Source of the DNA: RFXV01 sp038150465
GTDB lineage: Bacteria > Bacteroidota > Bacteroidia > Flavobacteriales > Schleiferiaceae
DNA: 64,000 nucleotides
Assembly (NCBI GenBank): GCA_038150465.1
Contig: JAYOTP010000007.1
Location: 16,321 to 80,320, forward strand
Direction of reading: 5' to 3'
Shown here: piece after piece, positions 34,982 to 44,468 of the stretch
Position numbering within the stretch: position 1 is the first letter of the stretch
Layout of the letters: the number at the start of each line of letters is the position of its first letter
The notes under the pieces: model-generated
Seen by the model: only the letters and a program-made list of their open reading frames with translations
Database searches by the model: none
Told to the model about the DNA's origin: nothing
Position numbers and translations under genes: made by a program

Positions 34982-34989
34982 CAAAGATA
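34982..34989 (-). promoter_or_regulatory. -7 element (TATCTTTG) of greA
   Basis: An exact TAnnTTTG match on the minus strand predicts a leader of about 44 nt that contains the hairpin at 34953-34976. Confidence 0.55.
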
Positions 34990-35014
34990 GAAAGATAAAG
35001 GAGTCTGCTTCCGC

Positions 35015-36079
35015 TTAGAGATCGAACTGAACGGAAAACGTGTGAATTCCGTTGAACGGATTGGTGGCTCTGTAGGCATAGTCCAAGCCGAAATAACTGC
35101 TCGAACCTTTGCGAAGCGGAGCGCGGAAGGTCATCCCGTAATTCATTCCCGCGAGTGCCGTGGTCTTTTGTCCGTCGTCCACCCGATTGTCAAAATAGGT
35201 ATAGCCCGCACGGACCATCAGAAACTGCTTCCACGCAAACTCCATACCCCCTATGAACACATCCTTCTCGAATGAATTGGACTGAAAGCTCAAGGCCGGG
35301 GTGATGCGGTATCCATCGGAGAGCAAAAAGTCATAGCTCGCACCCAGACTCAGTTGAGAGGGCAGCTCAAATGAAGAAGACAATTGCTCATAGCTCTGGC
35401 TGTAGCCGCCCTGAGGCACGGGAAGAGTGATCGCATTGCCATCCCCCTCAAAGATCAAATTGGATCCCACATTCTTCAGGGTGACACCGAATTTGATCTG
35501 ATCGTCCTCACCGGTGATGTACTGCACTCCCGCATCCGCCATGATGGCCGATCCTGAGAGGTTGTTGATGCTCTGATTGAATACCTTGATGGTGACCCCA
35601 CCATAAATGGTGTTGGTGAATTTCTGCGCGTATGAAACACCCAGAACGATGGAAGAAGGAGCGATCGTGCCCACTCCGCCCTCGGGCTGATTGACCGTTG
35701 TGATGTCCCATTCGCCATAGTCGAAGGAGGTCAGCGACAAAGCCAATACGCCGCCATCGGAAACCCTCTGGCTGAGGCCGACCGTGTTGATGCTGATATC
35801 TGAGCCCATCAGCCACTGGGTATTGGAGAACATCACTTCCGTACCAGAGGTGAAAGCCAATCCGGCCACGTTCAGATAGGACGATTCCAATCCACGGACG
35901 GCCGAGATGTTGGATCCGCCCCAGCCAGCACTTCTTGCCCACGGATTGATGAGCAGTTCGAATGCCGCTGCCGATCCAACGCGCTGCGGATTACCTGCGA
36001 AGAGTGCGCTGGCCATGAATACCGCGGCAAGCGCCCCTGTGATTGATCTTTTCTTCATCTTTCGCATTTCAAGATTCAT
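35015..36079 (-). CDS. PorV/PorQ-family outer-membrane beta-barrel
   Basis: This protein of about 354 residues has a signal peptide (ITGALAAVFMASALFAG) followed by the typical PorV/PorQ start: SAAAFELLINPWARSAGWGGSNISAVRGLESSYLNVAGLA-type repeats with alanine/asparagine turns (positions about 45-85). A 14-strand-type barrel follows, ending in FSVQFDL. PorV shuttles type IX cargo to the surface; relatives are often encoded beside a sorting-domain protein, as here. The start at 36079 overlaps the upstream stop (TGATG); 36058 also gives a good signal peptide. Confidence 0.85.
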   Translation of the reverse strand: MNLEMRKMKKRSITGALAAVFMASALFAGNPQRVGSAAAFELLINPWARSAGWGGSNISAVRGLESSYLNVAGLAFTSGTEVMFSNTQWLMGSDISINTVGLSQRVSDGGVLALSLTSFDYGEWDITTVNQPEGGVGTIAPSSIVLGVSYAQKFTNTIYGGVTIKVFNQSINNLSGSAIMADAGVQYITGEDDQIKFGVTLKNVGSNLIFEGDGNAITLPVPQGGYSQSYEQLSSSFELPSQLSLGASYDFLLSDGYRITPALSFQSNSFEKDVFIGGMEFAWKQFLMVRAGYTYFDNRVDDGQKTTALAGMNYGMTFRAPLRKGSSSYFGLDYAYRATNPFNGIHTFSVQFDL

Positions 36080-39000
36080 CAGAATGAGTTCAGGTCTACC
36101 GGACGCAAGGTTCCAAACCACTTGACCACTTTTTCGCCAAGCTCACCTGCGTCAATATGGATGATGTACACTCCACTTGATATGGGCACATTGTAGTCGT
36201 TCCTGAGGTCCCACTCAACGAATGTGAGTGTGTTGTCTTTTCTGATCTGACGAACACGTGTGCCGTTGAGCCCGAAGACAGAGATCGTGCAACGCTCAGG
36301 CAAATTGGTGATCTTGACAATGTTGTCCAGTTGCGAATCTTCATAGAAAGAAGATCCGTAGTATGGATTGGGAACCACTCGGATCAGGTCCAATGCACTC
36401 TCGGCCACATTGACATCATTGGCGCGGGCAGCTATGGACTTGGTCGAAAACTCATAGCGAGGAAAACCTGAATAGGCCGGATCTGTCTCGTAGCGCTCAA
36501 AAGGTCTGTCCATACGCAACTTGATGGTGACATCCGACGGCAATTCCGTGCTGTACGGATCCACAAAATCATAGCCACGCTGAGTGACGGGAATGGATGT
36601 CCACATCATCGAACGGTTGAAGGCCACCTGATCCGGTACGATCCAGCGGTCGATCTTGTCCTTGAGTGGGAAGTCATCGATCGCGTCTCCTTTGTAGGTG
36701 ATGTCTTTAATGTTCAGTCCCTCCCGCAGCTTTGGCGCAAAGACGTAGATATTGTGCAGTCCGCCCATGACCAATCCGCCATTGATCGAGTTGGAAGGCA
36801 CCTGGAAGACGGTGCTGGTTGGATTCCAAAGCATATCCGCCCCGTTCTCACTGATCAACCACGAATTCTCACCAAAGGCCATGCAGAGCCTTTGACCGGT
36901 TTCCACATCTACCGCATAACCCGGGAAGTAGCTCCATCCAGGCTCGAGGTTCGGATCTTCGATGAGCTGATCGCCCTGAAGCTTATAGCTCGTACCCTGC
37001 CGCAAACGCCACTTTTCCACATTCCCCACGGTCAGACCTGGGTCTTCGCCCATCTCAAAAACGGGAACGCGTGTCCATTTGGAACGATCGCTGGTCACAA
37101 CGACATCCACACTGTGTATGTCCTGAATATTCGGTCGAGACTGCTGGCTTTCATTCACTGCCAATGCCGGTCCGTAGCCGATCGTGAAATTCGAGAAGGC
37201 ACGGTATAAATGGCTGGTGTAGGCGTATGGGCCCCACTGGCTCTCGAGGATGTTCCCGAAGAAGTTCAACGGATCTCCTCCATAGTCACCATAGACACCA
37301 GCTGCTGTGCCACCGGCGCCATTGGTGTTCGGACCTGCCAGTATCCAGTTGAAAGCATCATAGCCCTCCCCATCAGGAATGAAGGACAACCATGGGATCT
37401 GCGGATCCTCAAAGATGATCTCCCCTCCGATCACCCCGTTGTCGCGAAGTCCATCCTCATCGTTACCTGGAGCAAGAACATCTTCAACAGTAAGGGACAT
37501 ACCCAGCTCTGGGATGATCTGCTCTGCCTTGACCGCCAGAGTTGTGTCGGACTCAGCCAATAGCGAACCGCTTGTGATGTCGTAGATGCTCCAGCGGGCA
37601 GATGCACCCACTGTATCGAACTCCAGGACATAATCTCCGGCAGGAACGCTTTTGGGATCGACCACCTTGAGATCGACCGGCGCAAAACCCTTCTCATAGG
37701 TGAACTCATCCAACTGGAAATCGCGAACGATGAGATCCTTATCGCTCTCTGTAATGTCAATGAAGCGGCCCGAGTTGCCCATTCCGGCTACCCGTTTCAC
37801 ATCCACTCCATCGCCATACTGAGCGTTGATGACCAATCCGTTCTGCTCTGGGGAGGTGAGATGAGGAATGGCCAGGTATTCAAGGTTGTTCAGACGACCC
37901 GCGATGTAGGGAACCTTTTGATTGGTCCCTGACGGTGCCTGGTTCACGTAAGAGGAATAGTCATTATGACCGTAGGCCACAACCGTGAAGTAGTACTCCT
38001 TGTTGTTGACCAATCGGCGATCGCCCTCTGCAAAGGCGTCTTCCAATACACGGAAAGAGTGCTGTACTCCTTCGTTGTTGTACTGCAGGGTCATCAGCTG
38101 AGGGACATCGGCCTCCATTTCGTCATCACGGGTGTAGTTGATGATCTTGGTGATACCGTTCTCCAGATCGCACTGAGCCACAAGGCGACTCAGGCTGGGA
38201 TCGTAGATATCCGAAACCGTGACATTGGCATTGGCCAACTGGAACACCTGATACCCTTCAAATACATAATTGTAATAGCGAAGAGAATCGGATTCCTTGT
38301 TGAAATTCCCAACGTGCGGTGGAATGGTCGGATCGAACTCGGAGTAGCCCAGGCCGAAGTTGTTGCTCGTGCTTGGATTGTTCAGTGTGATGACCAATTC
38401 CCGATCCAGCTCAATGATCTCCATATCCGGAGCCGTAGGGCCATCGAGTACCTGGAAGCAGTTGTCGAAAAGGTTTTGCGCCTTGTCGTCGGCGATGATC
38501 ACCTTGTCAACAGAAGCAAATGGATCCGAGTTGGTGAAATCCCTTGCCCAGACCACCCCTGTCGTGATGAAGTTCAGAGCTCCAGGTGCCAGTGAGAAAG
38601 GACCTGCTGAGTGCAGACCGCGCTTGTCCGCCTGATTGTTGGGGCTCTCATACCAATTGGTGGATGCCACAGGCGCAGTGATCCCTGTAGTATCGAAAGT
38701 GCTGCCAGGATAGGCATACAACGTACGCTGTCCTGAACCGTCGTTGGTAAAGCCATCCCCATTGCCCGGATTGAAGGGCCCAGAAGGTGTCTCCACCACC
38801 AATGGGTTACCGTTCTTCCACAGATTGCGCATGTAGTTGTAGAATTCGGCTGCGTTGTCTGGATCGGATGTCTGCGCAATGTTGGTGGTTCCACCGTTGT
38901 TGTAATACATGAATCCGGACATGATGATCCGTTCATTCAGGCCGGTCAGCGGATCCTCCGGACGACACAGACCAGTGACCGGATCGCGTACCCCATCCGG

Positions 39001-40101
39001 GCAGCCATCGCGATCGTTGTCCAGACCGTCAAAGTAATCGGCGAAGGGACCCTGGAAAAAGTCAAAGCCCACGGCTGGTGGGAAAGTTCCATAGCCAAAG
39101 GCGCCCTCGTCGTCTGCATCACCGTTGTAACAATAGCCCAATCCTCTGGGGATATCGCAACCAATGATGTCGTCCAGGTAATTACCGAGATCCGGATCGA
39201 ACCAGGTACTGAAGAAGGTATTGGTCAGACGGAAGGTGGACTTATTCAGAATGCGATAGTTATTGAAGGTCATGTTGTTGACCTCGTCATTCGTGCTGAA
39301 GGCAAAGGCCTGCGCACGGATCTCAAACCCAAGCGCGCCGGCTTGCGTCTCGGTATGCACATTTCCACGATCGTTATATACCCACCAGATCGTCTCGTCT
39401 CCATACACCAGATCCACTTCTTTCTTCGTACAGTCGAAAGACTTGTCCAGATCGTATGCCGGATAATCCACGGTGGGATCGTAGACGAGGTCGCCATCGC
39501 GATCGACAAAAGGCGCCAAGACATAGGGCAATTCGCCTTCTACACCATTACCTGGCCATTCTTGAATGCGCAATGGGATGCTGTATCCAGGGAAATTCTT
39601 GGATTCATCACAGCTCGGATCGTCTTTACATTCAAGCCATGCTCTGTGGACTTCTACCTCCTCGCGATACATGAACCAGTGTCTGTCGTACTTGTCGCAG
39701 ACCGACTTATCGACAGATGCCGACCCATCGCTGGTCAGTGGCCCTGTCCAATAGTCGTTACCGCGGCTTCGGTAGGTCATTGCCGCCAGCTTCAGCTGGT
39801 TTCCCTCGTCCACACCGCCGAGCCAAAGAGCACCAGCGAACATGGAGTGGCGTCCTCCGCCTTTGGGCACCTCGTAGCGTGCCTGGTTCAGATCCCACCA
39901 CATATCGCCACCGGCCAAAATGGTCGCACGGACATTGTTGATGCTCAGATCGCTCTGAGCAGTAGCAGGTGTACACAATTCTTCCATCACCTTGAGCGTC
40001 GGATCACTCTTGCCGCTCTTCCCTTTGTAGGGCGGCTCCTTCGCCTCCAGAGAGGCAGCGAAGGCGAAGAGGATCAGACCGTATGTAAATACATTCTTCA
40101 T
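36079..40101 (-). CDS. Giant secreted protein with C-terminal type IX sorting-like domain
   Basis: This 1340-residue exported protein has a signal peptide (VFTYGLILFAFAASLEA). The body is rich in beta-strands, aromatic residues and acidic loops. Two Asp-rich segments resemble calcium-binding motifs (FVDRDGDLVYDP near 205, LDNDRDGCPDG near 350). The last about 95 residues (IRVVPNPYYGSS, then TISVFGLNGTRVRQI, then SSGVYIIHIDAGELGEKVVKW) form a type A-like sorting domain for type IX secretion. The start ATG 40101 follows the TonB receptor by 25 nt. There is no enzyme motif; a surface partner of the receptor is likely. Confidence 0.82.
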   Translation of the reverse strand: MKNVFTYGLILFAFAASLEAKEPPYKGKSGKSDPTLKVMEELCTPATAQSDLSINNVRATILAGGDMWWDLNQARYEVPKGGGRHSMFAGALWLGGVDEGNQLKLAAMTYRSRGNDYWTGPLTSDGSASVDKSVCDKYDRHWFMYREEVEVHRAWLECKDDPSCDESKNFPGYSIPLRIQEWPGNGVEGELPYVLAPFVDRDGDLVYDPTVDYPAYDLDKSFDCTKKEVDLVYGDETIWWVYNDRGNVHTETQAGALGFEIRAQAFAFSTNDEVNNMTFNNYRILNKSTFRLTNTFFSTWFDPDLGNYLDDIIGCDIPRGLGYCYNGDADDEGAFGYGTFPPAVGFDFFQGPFADYFDGLDNDRDGCPDGVRDPVTGLCRPEDPLTGLNERIIMSGFMYYNNGGTTNIAQTSDPDNAAEFYNYMRNLWKNGNPLVVETPSGPFNPGNGDGFTNDGSGQRTLYAYPGSTFDTTGITAPVASTNWYESPNNQADKRGLHSAGPFSLAPGALNFITTGVVWARDFTNSDPFASVDKVIIADDKAQNLFDNCFQVLDGPTAPDMEIIELDRELVITLNNPSTSNNFGLGYSEFDPTIPPHVGNFNKESDSLRYYNYVFEGYQVFQLANANVTVSDIYDPSLSRLVAQCDLENGITKIINYTRDDEMEADVPQLMTLQYNNEGVQHSFRVLEDAFAEGDRRLVNNKEYYFTVVAYGHNDYSSYVNQAPSGTNQKVPYIAGRLNNLEYLAIPHLTSPEQNGLVINAQYGDGVDVKRVAGMGNSGRFIDITESDKDLIVRDFQLDEFTYEKGFAPVDLKVVDPKSVPAGDYVLEFDTVGASARWSIYDITSGSLLAESDTTLAVKAEQIIPELGMSLTVEDVLAPGNDEDGLRDNGVIGGEIIFEDPQIPWLSFIPDGEGYDAFNWILAGPNTNGAGGTAAGVYGDYGGDPLNFFGNILESQWGPYAYTSHLYRAFSNFTIGYGPALAVNESQQSRPNIQDIHSVDVVVTSDRSKWTRVPVFEMGEDPGLTVGNVEKWRLRQGTSYKLQGDQLIEDPNLEPGWSYFPGYAVDVETGQRLCMAFGENSWLISENGADMLWNPTSTVFQVPSNSINGGLVMGGLHNIYVFAPKLREGLNIKDITYKGDAIDDFPLKDKIDRWIVPDQVAFNRSMMWTSIPVTQRGYDFVDPYSTELPSDVTIKLRMDRPFERYETDPAYSGFPRYEFSTKSIAARANDVNVAESALDLIRVVPNPYYGSSFYEDSQLDNIVKITNLPERCTISVFGLNGTRVRQIRKDNTLTFVEWDLRNDYNVPISSGVYIIHIDAGELGEKVVKWFGTLRPVDLNSF

Positions 40102-40126
40102 TGTGGGTGTTTGGTTTTTCAAATGA

Positions 40127-43100
40127 TCAGAAGTTCAGCAGCATTCCAAGGCGTATCCGTCTGGGCAAACTGAAGTTGAAAGGATTGACCATACGGATGT
40201 TGTACAAGTCGATGAATGACTGTGTATTCACCTGGGATTGAATGACATTCTGTGCCTGGGCAGAGGTCAGATATCCATCATCCTCCGCACTGCCTGTGTA
40301 CGGATAAACGCTGAAGACGTTCCTTCTGTCGAGCACATTCAGGATCTGTACATAGACGTTCAAACCGAGGTTCTTGTTGATCGGTATCTCCCGGTCGATC
40401 CGCATTTGCATATCCACCTGCCAGGGACGACGCGATCCGTTGACCTGACCGTCCAACTGTACCGAACTCGAGCCTGCTGTGAGCGAATAGGCCTGTACCC
40501 TGCGCGAGTAGGGACGGCCAGAAGATCCATTGATCAAAAGGTTCAGCCCCATTCCTTCGAAAAGTCGGAACTCACCGAGCAGTGGGCCATCATAAGACTT
40601 TCCGGAACCGTAGCGGTAGTCGAAGTTCACTGTGACCGTGTGGCGGACATCGTAGCTCAAAGGGAGGATGTACCGAAGATTTGGTTGACCCGAGCGCGCG
40701 ATGTTCGCCCCTGAGTTCGGCCCTGAACCCGATCCTTGCGCGAATTGCAGGGTGTACGCTGCTGTCAGCTTCACATTGCCTGTGCGTCTGAGATCGTAAC
40801 GCATTTCCAACGACTTCACCGTTCCAAAATCCACATTGCCATAAGTCACATAGGTGATCGGATAGGCTTCATTCAGAGAAACGGTCTGCATCATATCCCG
40901 CATCTCCCGGTAGGCCGCAGAAATGGTCAAACTCGAACGGTCCGTGAGTTTCTGCTGGAAGCCCAACTCGTAGTTGGTGGTCTTCTGAGGAAGCAGATTG
41001 GGATTGTTGAATTGCCCGCCATTGTCCTGGATCTGCAAACGCATGTATTCAAGAAGGTCGAGCCGTGCAAGGCCCGCATCCGGACGCTGCACCAAAACAT
41101 CATAATGGGCCAGGAAAAGTGCTTCATCCGAAATGGGGAAGTTGAACGAGATCCTTGGCATCACATTGACCTGTGGCTCGTAGTCCACAAAACTCTCGGC
41201 AGAAAGGCTTTGGTCGTCAGGCTCAAAAAGATAGGGCTGGATTCCCCCAGCTGTGGACGCATCAGCAATGTTCTTCGGATTCACACTCACCGAGCCATTG
41301 GCCTCGTACCAAACGGATCCGTTGCGATAGCCCACAATGTCTGTCGGATTGCTCAGATCGTTCACATAGACGACAAAATCATCACCGATCACATTGGGAA
41401 CCTTGATGTCTCCTGAAGCGATCTTTCCACCGATCACCGTTCCTCCCAAGTCGCCCACTGTGCGCGTTGGATAAAGCACATAAGGATCTTTCAAGACCGG
41501 CTGGTTCGCATCATAGCGATCCACACGTACCCCGACACGCAGAAAGAGATCGTCAAAGGTGAACTGGTCCTGGATGTAGCCCGCTATGTAGATCGGCTCA
41601 AACGGGGCAATGTTCCGGGTGAAGTCTCCGTTGGCATCTCTTTGGGTGAAAAAGTCACTGAGAGAGGGCTTGTTGCTCAGGATGTTGCCTTTGTAATCGT
41701 ATCCGTAATAGCCCACATAGTTCGAACCGTTCAGGTTGATCAGTTCGTCTGCACTCCACATATCGAGAGAGAACAATTCTGGGTCATAGCTATCGATGTC
41801 CAAAATGTCCATGCCATCGGGATCGAGTCCCAAAGCTTTGCGCACATTCCGATCGAAGGTGTACTGCGTCTCCAGATTGATCAGCCTTGGGTAGTTGATG
41901 GTGTCCTGGAATACGCCGAATGCATCCAATACCGGCATGGGATTTCCGAGATCGAGTTCCTGAATGTGGTCGTTCTGCATCAAATACATCTGAGACCACA
42001 TCCCAAAGGGCGCCAAAGAGTAGGCACGGTCCACGCGCTGTTCGTATTCAAAACCCAGAATGATCTCGTGGTCCTTGATATTAAAGGAAGACGAAGCGGT
42101 GACCCTGAACTGAGAGGCCTGTGACTGGCTATAACCAGACTGCACCGCACCGACATTGCCCCAAAGCCCGTAGGCACTCGAAGGTCCAAAGCCATTCCAC
42201 AGGGCATTGCCAAGCAAGAGGTCGTCCCGGCTTCTCGATGAACCCAAAATGGTTCCATCGTTCAAAAAGCCATAATAGGCACTGGTGTAGTTGGCCAAGA
42301 CTGGATTGTAGGCCGAGGGCTCGAAGTACACGGCCGTGTCCTGATCCAAAAGCTGCAACCAGCCCACCAGGCCCGAGGCCGTATCCTGACCATAGCCATA
42401 GAAGGGCCGCTGATAAGTGGTAAATCGACCAACGTGGCCATAGGCAAAGAAGTTGTCGCCGAAACGACCGTCCTGGTTCAGGCGGTTGTTGCGCGTGTAG
42501 TCCATTTGAATGCTGTAGAACGCATTGGTGATCAGCTGGGTCTTGGATTCCTCCTCGCCTCTTGCATTGTCCGAGAAGCGCTGCTGAAAACGTACAAATG
42601 TGCTCCAGTCCTGATTTTTGTACTCTCCGTAGTTCTCGTAGTTGAACAGGGACTGAGCAAAATTGACATTGGTTCCTGAGCTTCTGTTGAATCGACCGCC
42701 GATCGAGAGATTGGTCTTATCGCTTGTCCGGAAATTCAGATTACCTGTCAATCGAACCGCCCAGTTCCGGGCATTTTCGCGGTAATCCTGAGTCACGAAG
42801 TCATCCTTGGTGAGGAATTCTGTGCGATTCAAAACGCCGATGCCAGCGATGGCTGGGCGCACCGGGTTCGCCTTGATATCCGCCAGAACATCGTCGCGGA
42901 CCTTCCAAACATCCACGGCAAATGGCCGTCCGTCGTCTTGGCTTTGGAATTCACCTGCCAGCAGGTAACCTGCAATGGTCTGCTTGCTCTTGCTGCCATT
43001 GGCTGATGTTTTCTCACGAGACCAGATCGGCCCGCCGAGCGTGAGCCCCAGGAGCTGATAGTTGTAGTTGTCAAATCCCAGCGTAAAGGGAGCTGAGGAA

Positions 43101-43801
43101 AGATATTCCACGGAACCGAAGGATTCCGCGGGTGGTCCTTTGGTCGTGACCGAGATGATCCCTCCTGTTGCATCACCATACTGAGCTGGCTGTCCGCCAG
43201 TGATCACCGTGGTCGAGGCGATCGCGGCCTGAGGCAATGCACTCGTACCGCGCACCTTCACACCATCAATGAAGTAGACCGTTGTATTGGATCGGCCACC
43301 ACGGATATTCAGCGAACCATCCGCATTCTGAGTGACACCAGTGGTTTGTGCTGCAACGCCAGCAATGCTTCGCGTCGCCATATTGACCATATCCTCACCC
43401 GATACGGTCGTGGCTGTCTTCGTTCCGTCGATCAGAGGGGCCTCGTATTCGATGACCACTTCCTGCAACATCTCCGTGGCCTCCTGCATTTGCACGTTGA
43501 GTACGCGCGGACGATCCGGTTCGATGATCACCTTCTTGAATTCCGCATCCGCAAAGCCTGCGAATTTGAAGAATACATCATACTTCCCAGGATTCAGCGG
43601 ATTGATGTTGTACGCTCCGTCAAAATCCGTCTGGCCGCTGGCAATGACCGTTTCGCCTTGTTTCACGAGCACGATGGCGAAGGGGATCGTCTCCCCGTTG
43701 GCGCGGTCAGAGACCTTACCTTTCAATGAACCCGGTCGGGTCTGAGCATGCAGACCGACAAATGCCAGAGCAAGAAGGGCGGTGAGTAGCCTTTTGATCA
43801 T
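40127..43801 (-). CDS. Large TonB-dependent receptor (1224 residues)
   Basis: An outer-membrane receptor with signal peptide LLTALLALAFVGLHAQ, a carboxypeptidase-regulatory domain (KGKVSDRANGETIPFAIVLV), a plug with QNADGSLNIRGGRSNTTVYFIDGVKVRG (about 160-187), and a very long barrel ending IRLGMLLNF. It is about 400 residues longer than the receptor at 27839, so it probably has large extracellular loops. It heads an operon with the giant secreted protein and the PorV-like barrel, an order I recall as recurrent in Bacteroidota. The ligand is unknown. No clear promoter was seen in 43802-43945. Confidence 0.92.
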   Translation of the reverse strand: MIKRLLTALLALAFVGLHAQTRPGSLKGKVSDRANGETIPFAIVLVKQGETVIASGQTDFDGAYNINPLNPGKYDVFFKFAGFADAEFKKVIIEPDRPRVLNVQMQEATEMLQEVVIEYEAPLIDGTKTATTVSGEDMVNMATRSIAGVAAQTTGVTQNADGSLNIRGGRSNTTVYFIDGVKVRGTSALPQAAIASTTVITGGQPAQYGDATGGIISVTTKGPPAESFGSVEYLSSAPFTLGFDNYNYQLLGLTLGGPIWSREKTSANGSKSKQTIAGYLLAGEFQSQDDGRPFAVDVWKVRDDVLADIKANPVRPAIAGIGVLNRTEFLTKDDFVTQDYRENARNWAVRLTGNLNFRTSDKTNLSIGGRFNRSSGTNVNFAQSLFNYENYGEYKNQDWSTFVRFQQRFSDNARGEEESKTQLITNAFYSIQMDYTRNNRLNQDGRFGDNFFAYGHVGRFTTYQRPFYGYGQDTASGLVGWLQLLDQDTAVYFEPSAYNPVLANYTSAYYGFLNDGTILGSSRSRDDLLLGNALWNGFGPSSAYGLWGNVGAVQSGYSQSQASQFRVTASSSFNIKDHEIILGFEYEQRVDRAYSLAPFGMWSQMYLMQNDHIQELDLGNPMPVLDAFGVFQDTINYPRLINLETQYTFDRNVRKALGLDPDGMDILDIDSYDPELFSLDMWSADELINLNGSNYVGYYGYDYKGNILSNKPSLSDFFTQRDANGDFTRNIAPFEPIYIAGYIQDQFTFDDLFLRVGVRVDRYDANQPVLKDPYVLYPTRTVGDLGGTVIGGKIASGDIKVPNVIGDDFVVYVNDLSNPTDIVGYRNGSVWYEANGSVSVNPKNIADASTAGGIQPYLFEPDDQSLSAESFVDYEPQVNVMPRISFNFPISDEALFLAHYDVLVQRPDAGLARLDLLEYMRLQIQDNGGQFNNPNLLPQKTTNYELGFQQKLTDRSSLTISAAYREMRDMMQTVSLNEAYPITYVTYGNVDFGTVKSLEMRYDLRRTGNVKLTAAYTLQFAQGSGSGPNSGANIARSGQPNLRYILPLSYDVRHTVTVNFDYRYGSGKSYDGPLLGEFRLFEGMGLNLLINGSSGRPYSRRVQAYSLTAGSSSVQLDGQVNGSRRPWQVDMQMRIDREIPINKNLGLNVYVQILNVLDRRNVFSVYPYTGSAEDDGYLTSAQAQNVIQSQVNTQSFIDLYNIRMVNPFNFSLPRRIRLGMLLNF

Positions 43802-43945
43802 GGAGAGGGGTTTAGGTTTATCAAAATTTTAACAAAGGGCTAATATAGTCAAGTTGAGATGTGTGGCGGCCTTGTTTCCACAAGCAAATGACTCTACAGA
43901 GTGCATCCGTTCGGAGAGCATATTTTCATCGAGATTTGTTCCCCA

Positions 43946-44410
43946 ATGGAAGCAGACAGACACACGAACATCTCTTCTCTTTTATCACGATCGCTTCTTT
44001 GCTTGAGTTGGGTCTGCCTGATGTCTATTGCCTGCTCCGACAACCAGGATACGAGCATTCCCAACGTGGCTGTCAGTGAGTCGTTGGTCATTGCCGAACC
44101 CAGTAATTTTCCGTTGACCGGCGTTGGCGGATGGGTCTATCACCCGGGCGGATACCGCGGTCTGATCGTTTACAGACAATCCTTCGCGGGCACCTCCGAC
44201 GATTTCCTTGCCTACGATCGCGCTTGTCCTTCACACTACGATGCAAGCTGCGGAAAAGTGGTCGTTGAAAGTGACAACTTCTACATCGCCTGCCCCTGCG
44301 ACAGTGCAAAGTGGTATTTATTGAATGGCTTCCCTTTGAGTGAATCCAGCGGAATTTTGAAGCGGTACTCCACTCAATTCGTCAATGGGGTCGTTTTGAT
44401 CACCAATTGA
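43946..44410 (+). CDS. Rieske-like lipoprotein with altered cluster ligands
   Basis: This 154-residue protein has a signal peptide and lipobox MSIAC (Cys at about residue 30). The C-terminal 90 residues follow the Rieske layout: GLIVYRQSF, DDFLAYDRACPSHYDASC, IACPCDSAKWYLLNGFPL. A normal Rieske site is CxH and CxxH; here the first motif is CPSH and the second CPCD, with Asp in place of the final His. From memory, a flavobacterial lipoprotein family shares the CPCD form. It may bind no cluster or a different one. Start 43946 is preferred over 43901 because it puts the hydrophobic helix near the N-terminus. Confidence 0.72.
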   Translation: MEADRHTNISSLLSRSLLCLSWVCLMSIACSDNQDTSIPNVAVSESLVIAEPSNFPLTGVGGWVYHPGGYRGLIVYRQSFAGTSDDFLAYDRACPSHYDASCGKVVVESDNFYIACPCDSAKWYLLNGFPLSESSGILKRYSTQFVNGVVLITN

Positions 44411-44416
44411 AGGAAC

Positions 44417-44441
44417 AAAAAAAGGCCGCAGAAGCGGCCTT
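44417..44441 (-). terminator. Rho-independent terminator after ahcY
   Basis: An 8-bp stem (AAGGCCGC/GCGGCCTT) with a 4-nt loop is followed on the minus strand by seven T. It lies 28 nt past the ahcY stop. It may also slow plus-strand transcription from the Rieske-like gene, though the plus-strand T run is weak. Confidence 0.88.
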
Positions 44442-44468
44442 GAACAGTTCTTGATTGAGGCGAACTTC

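Noticed and set aside
36079..40101. Two separate genes or a frameshifted pair
   Set aside because: One uninterrupted frame carries a signal peptide at one end and a sorting-like domain at the other, with consistent composition throughout.
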